From NCBI GenBank assembly GCA_003562535.1, contig PWUP01000090.1, positions 1 to 34,642 on the forward strand: a DNA stretch of 34,642 nucleotides, given 5' to 3'. Of this stretch, positions 33,540 through 34,642 are shown piece after piece. Numbering within the stretch: position 1 is the stretch's first letter; the number at the start of each line of letters is the position of its first letter. The notes under the pieces were generated by a model that saw nothing but the letters and a program-made list of their open reading frames with translations, ran no database searches and had not been told where the DNA came from. This stretch comes from Gammaproteobacteria bacterium (GTDB lineage Bacteria; Pseudomonadota; Gammaproteobacteria; Competibacterales; Competibacteraceae). The position numbers and the translations under genes are program-made.

Positions 33540-34178
33540 ATGAGTTATCCCATGCGAAGTTGTAACCACTACCGGCTATATTTAATCACTGTATTAGGGC
33601 TGTTGCTACTACTGGGCGCGTGCAGCAGTGATCCACCTCGTTTGCAACCGCTGCCGCCCGATGCTGTCGTGCTGGCTTTCGGTGACAGCCTCACTTATGG
33701 CACTGGCGCTGAGCGCGACCACTCTTACCCCGCACGTTTGGCTGAACACTTAGGCGTTACTGTGATTAATGCGGGGGTTCCCGGTGAAGTCAGTGCCGTG
33801 GGCTATCAGCGTTTGTCCAGACTGCTCGAACAACACCGCCCTGATTTGGTCATCCTCTGTCATGGTGGCAATGATCTGCTGCGCCGGCAATCGACAACCG
33901 ATTTAGCGCGTCATCTACGCAGCATGATTGAGCACAGCCAAGCTGCGGGTGCTCAAGTGGTCATCGTGGGCGTTCCCCAGCCGAGTCTAGCGCGTAGCGT
34001 ACCCAGCCTATACGCCGAATTAGCCGCTGAATACCAATTACCTTATGAAGGGGATATTTTGCCCGATATCTTGGGTGATAATCGACTCAAAAGTGATACC
34101 GTGCATCCCAATGCCGCCGGTTATTCACGCTTCGCCGAGGCGTTGGCCACATTGATTCAAACCGCTCAGGCAGAGTGA
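33540..34178 (+). CDS. SGNH/GDSL-type lipoprotein esterase (TesA-like)
   Basis: This 212-residue GDSL hydrolase has the nucleophile Ser50 in FGDSLTYGTG (block I), Asn111 in HGGND (block III) and Asp186/His189 in SDTVHPN (block V). The N-terminus is a lipoprotein signal: a hydrophobic run (about 13-25) and lipobox LGAC with Cys28. The residue after Cys is Ser, compatible with outer-membrane sorting. TesA and arylesterase relatives cleave thioesters, lysophospholipids or aryl esters. The first ATG (33540) sits 2 bases from the nudB start; MRSCNHYR at 33552 is an alternative. Confidence 0.85.
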   Translation: MSYPMRSCNHYRLYLITVLGLLLLLGACSSDPPRLQPLPPDAVVLAFGDSLTYGTGAERDHSYPARLAEHLGVTVINAGVPGEVSAVGYQRLSRLLEQHRPDLVILCHGGNDLLRRQSTTDLARHLRSMIEHSQAAGAQVVIVGVPQPSLARSVPSLYAELAAEYQLPYEGDILPDILGDNRLKSDTVHPNAAGYSRFAEALATLIQTAQAE

Positions 34179-34214
34179 TAGCTCGTCTAACGCTACCCAG
34201 CCAAGGGTATTGCA

Positions 34215-34642
34215 GTGTCTATAACACACCATCATCATCCGTTAACTCGGTTCGGTTTTCGCTTCCACCGGGGAGGAACACACAGCTCCCGAACGATGAT
34301 GCTCGACGAACTGGCCGCACTGCTTGCCTATGTTGACCGTCACGATGCTGTGCAAGGTGACTATCGGCAAGCCATTGAGGCCGACAACTGCTTGGGTAAG
34401 CGCTCGGCAAAGACCCGAAAATTGACCTACCAGCATCTGGTGGATCTGTATGCGCTGGACACCGACACCCTGCTGTTTCGCGCCCTGCGGTATTTTTGGA
34501 CGCGGGATGCAGCAGGTCATGCCTTGCTGGCTCTGCTGTGTACCTATGCCCGAGATCCTATTTTCCGCGCCACAGCTCCACTGATCCTTAATTGCCCGCG
34601 AGGGGCAGTGATCACTAGGGAATCTTTGGAAGAGTATATTGA
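34215..34642 (+). CDS. Uncharacterised protein, 3' end beyond the window
   Basis: The frame is open from 34191 to the window end without a stop, giving at least 142 residues. GTG at 34215 has AAGGG 7 bases upstream and is my preferred start (MSITHHHHPLTRFG); ATG at 34296 (MMLDELAALL) is an alternative. The product is helical and soluble, with a conserved-looking core DNCLGKRSAKTRKLTYQHL and ALLALLCTYARDPIFRATAP. There is no signal peptide. I do not recognise a named family. The helix pattern around NxLxKRSxxTR recalls BrxA (DUF1819) of BREX defence systems, but this is weak and from memory. It begins 36 bases after the esterase gene and may share its transcript. Confidence 0.65.
   Translation, partial: MSITHHHHPLTRFGFRFHRGGTHSSRTMMLDELAALLAYVDRHDAVQGDYRQAIEADNCLGKRSAKTRKLTYQHLVDLYALDTDTLLFRALRYFWTRDAAGHALLALLCTYARDPIFRATAPLILNCPRGAVITRESLEEYI

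Noticed and set aside
34219..34520. Minus-strand open frames at the right edge
   Set aside because: They overlap the plus-strand frame that stays open to the window end with better start context and protein-like composition.

Overview
The window looks like chromosomal, mostly core-genome DNA from a gammaproteobacterium of moderate GC. The gene families, the prkA-yeaH-ycgB set, the glyQ-glyS-gmhB-plsC order known from near the Pseudomonas origin, and the yebC-ruvAB and his-tatABC blocks all point there. I cannot name a genus. No rRNA, tRNA, CRISPR array, insertion sequence or prophage was seen.

Layout. 1-2438: the 3' part of a PotA-type ABC ATPase meets a convergent tonB. tonB sits behind a well-formed cobalamin riboswitch on the minus strand; trmL diverges from it. 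2564-5921: a MaoC/PhaJ-type hydratase, an ABC-2 permease without an adjacent ATPase, a UDP-glucuronate 4-epimerase (minus) and an adenosine/adenine deaminase (plus). 6032-7945: a secreted TPR protein of unknown role. 7980-12677 (minus): the stress operon prkA-yeaH-spoVR(ycgB). 12989-16829: purH and a large MscS-family channel. 16832-18915 (minus): glnK1-amtB-glnK2, the ammonium sensing and uptake operon. 19222-25448: ubiK-ubiA, then hisB-H-A-F-I-E, then tatABC. 25529-29822: glyQ-glyS, a gmhB-like gene and a plsC-like acyltransferase. 29885-32273 (minus): yebC-ruvA-ruvB, with no ruvC between. 32467-33537 (minus): nudB and a small lipase-like hydrolase. 33540-34178: a GDSL lipoprotein esterase. 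From about 34215 an uncharacterised open frame runs off the right edge.

Regulatory reading. Two minus-strand operons, prkA-yeaH-spoVR and glnK1-amtB-glnK2, each have a close sigma-54 (-24/-12) match upstream. Each also has an NtrC-like dyad 100-135 bp upstream of the predicted start. This suggests that the PrkA kinase operon and the PII/AmtB operon respond together to nitrogen limitation. A third switch is the B12 riboswitch in front of tonB, implying that TonB energy coupling is tuned to cobalamin supply.

Chromosome biology. Three perfect 16-bp parS palindromes and one near-perfect copy lie within 7 kb (25493, 29849, 29868, 32442), all between genes. With the glyQS-gmhB-plsC neighbourhood, this argues that the right third of the window is the ParB-loading centromere close to oriC. 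Other points worth a second look are a GmhB homologue lacking its nucleophilic Asp and most zinc ligands, the clean absence of ruvC, and the unknown protein at the right edge.
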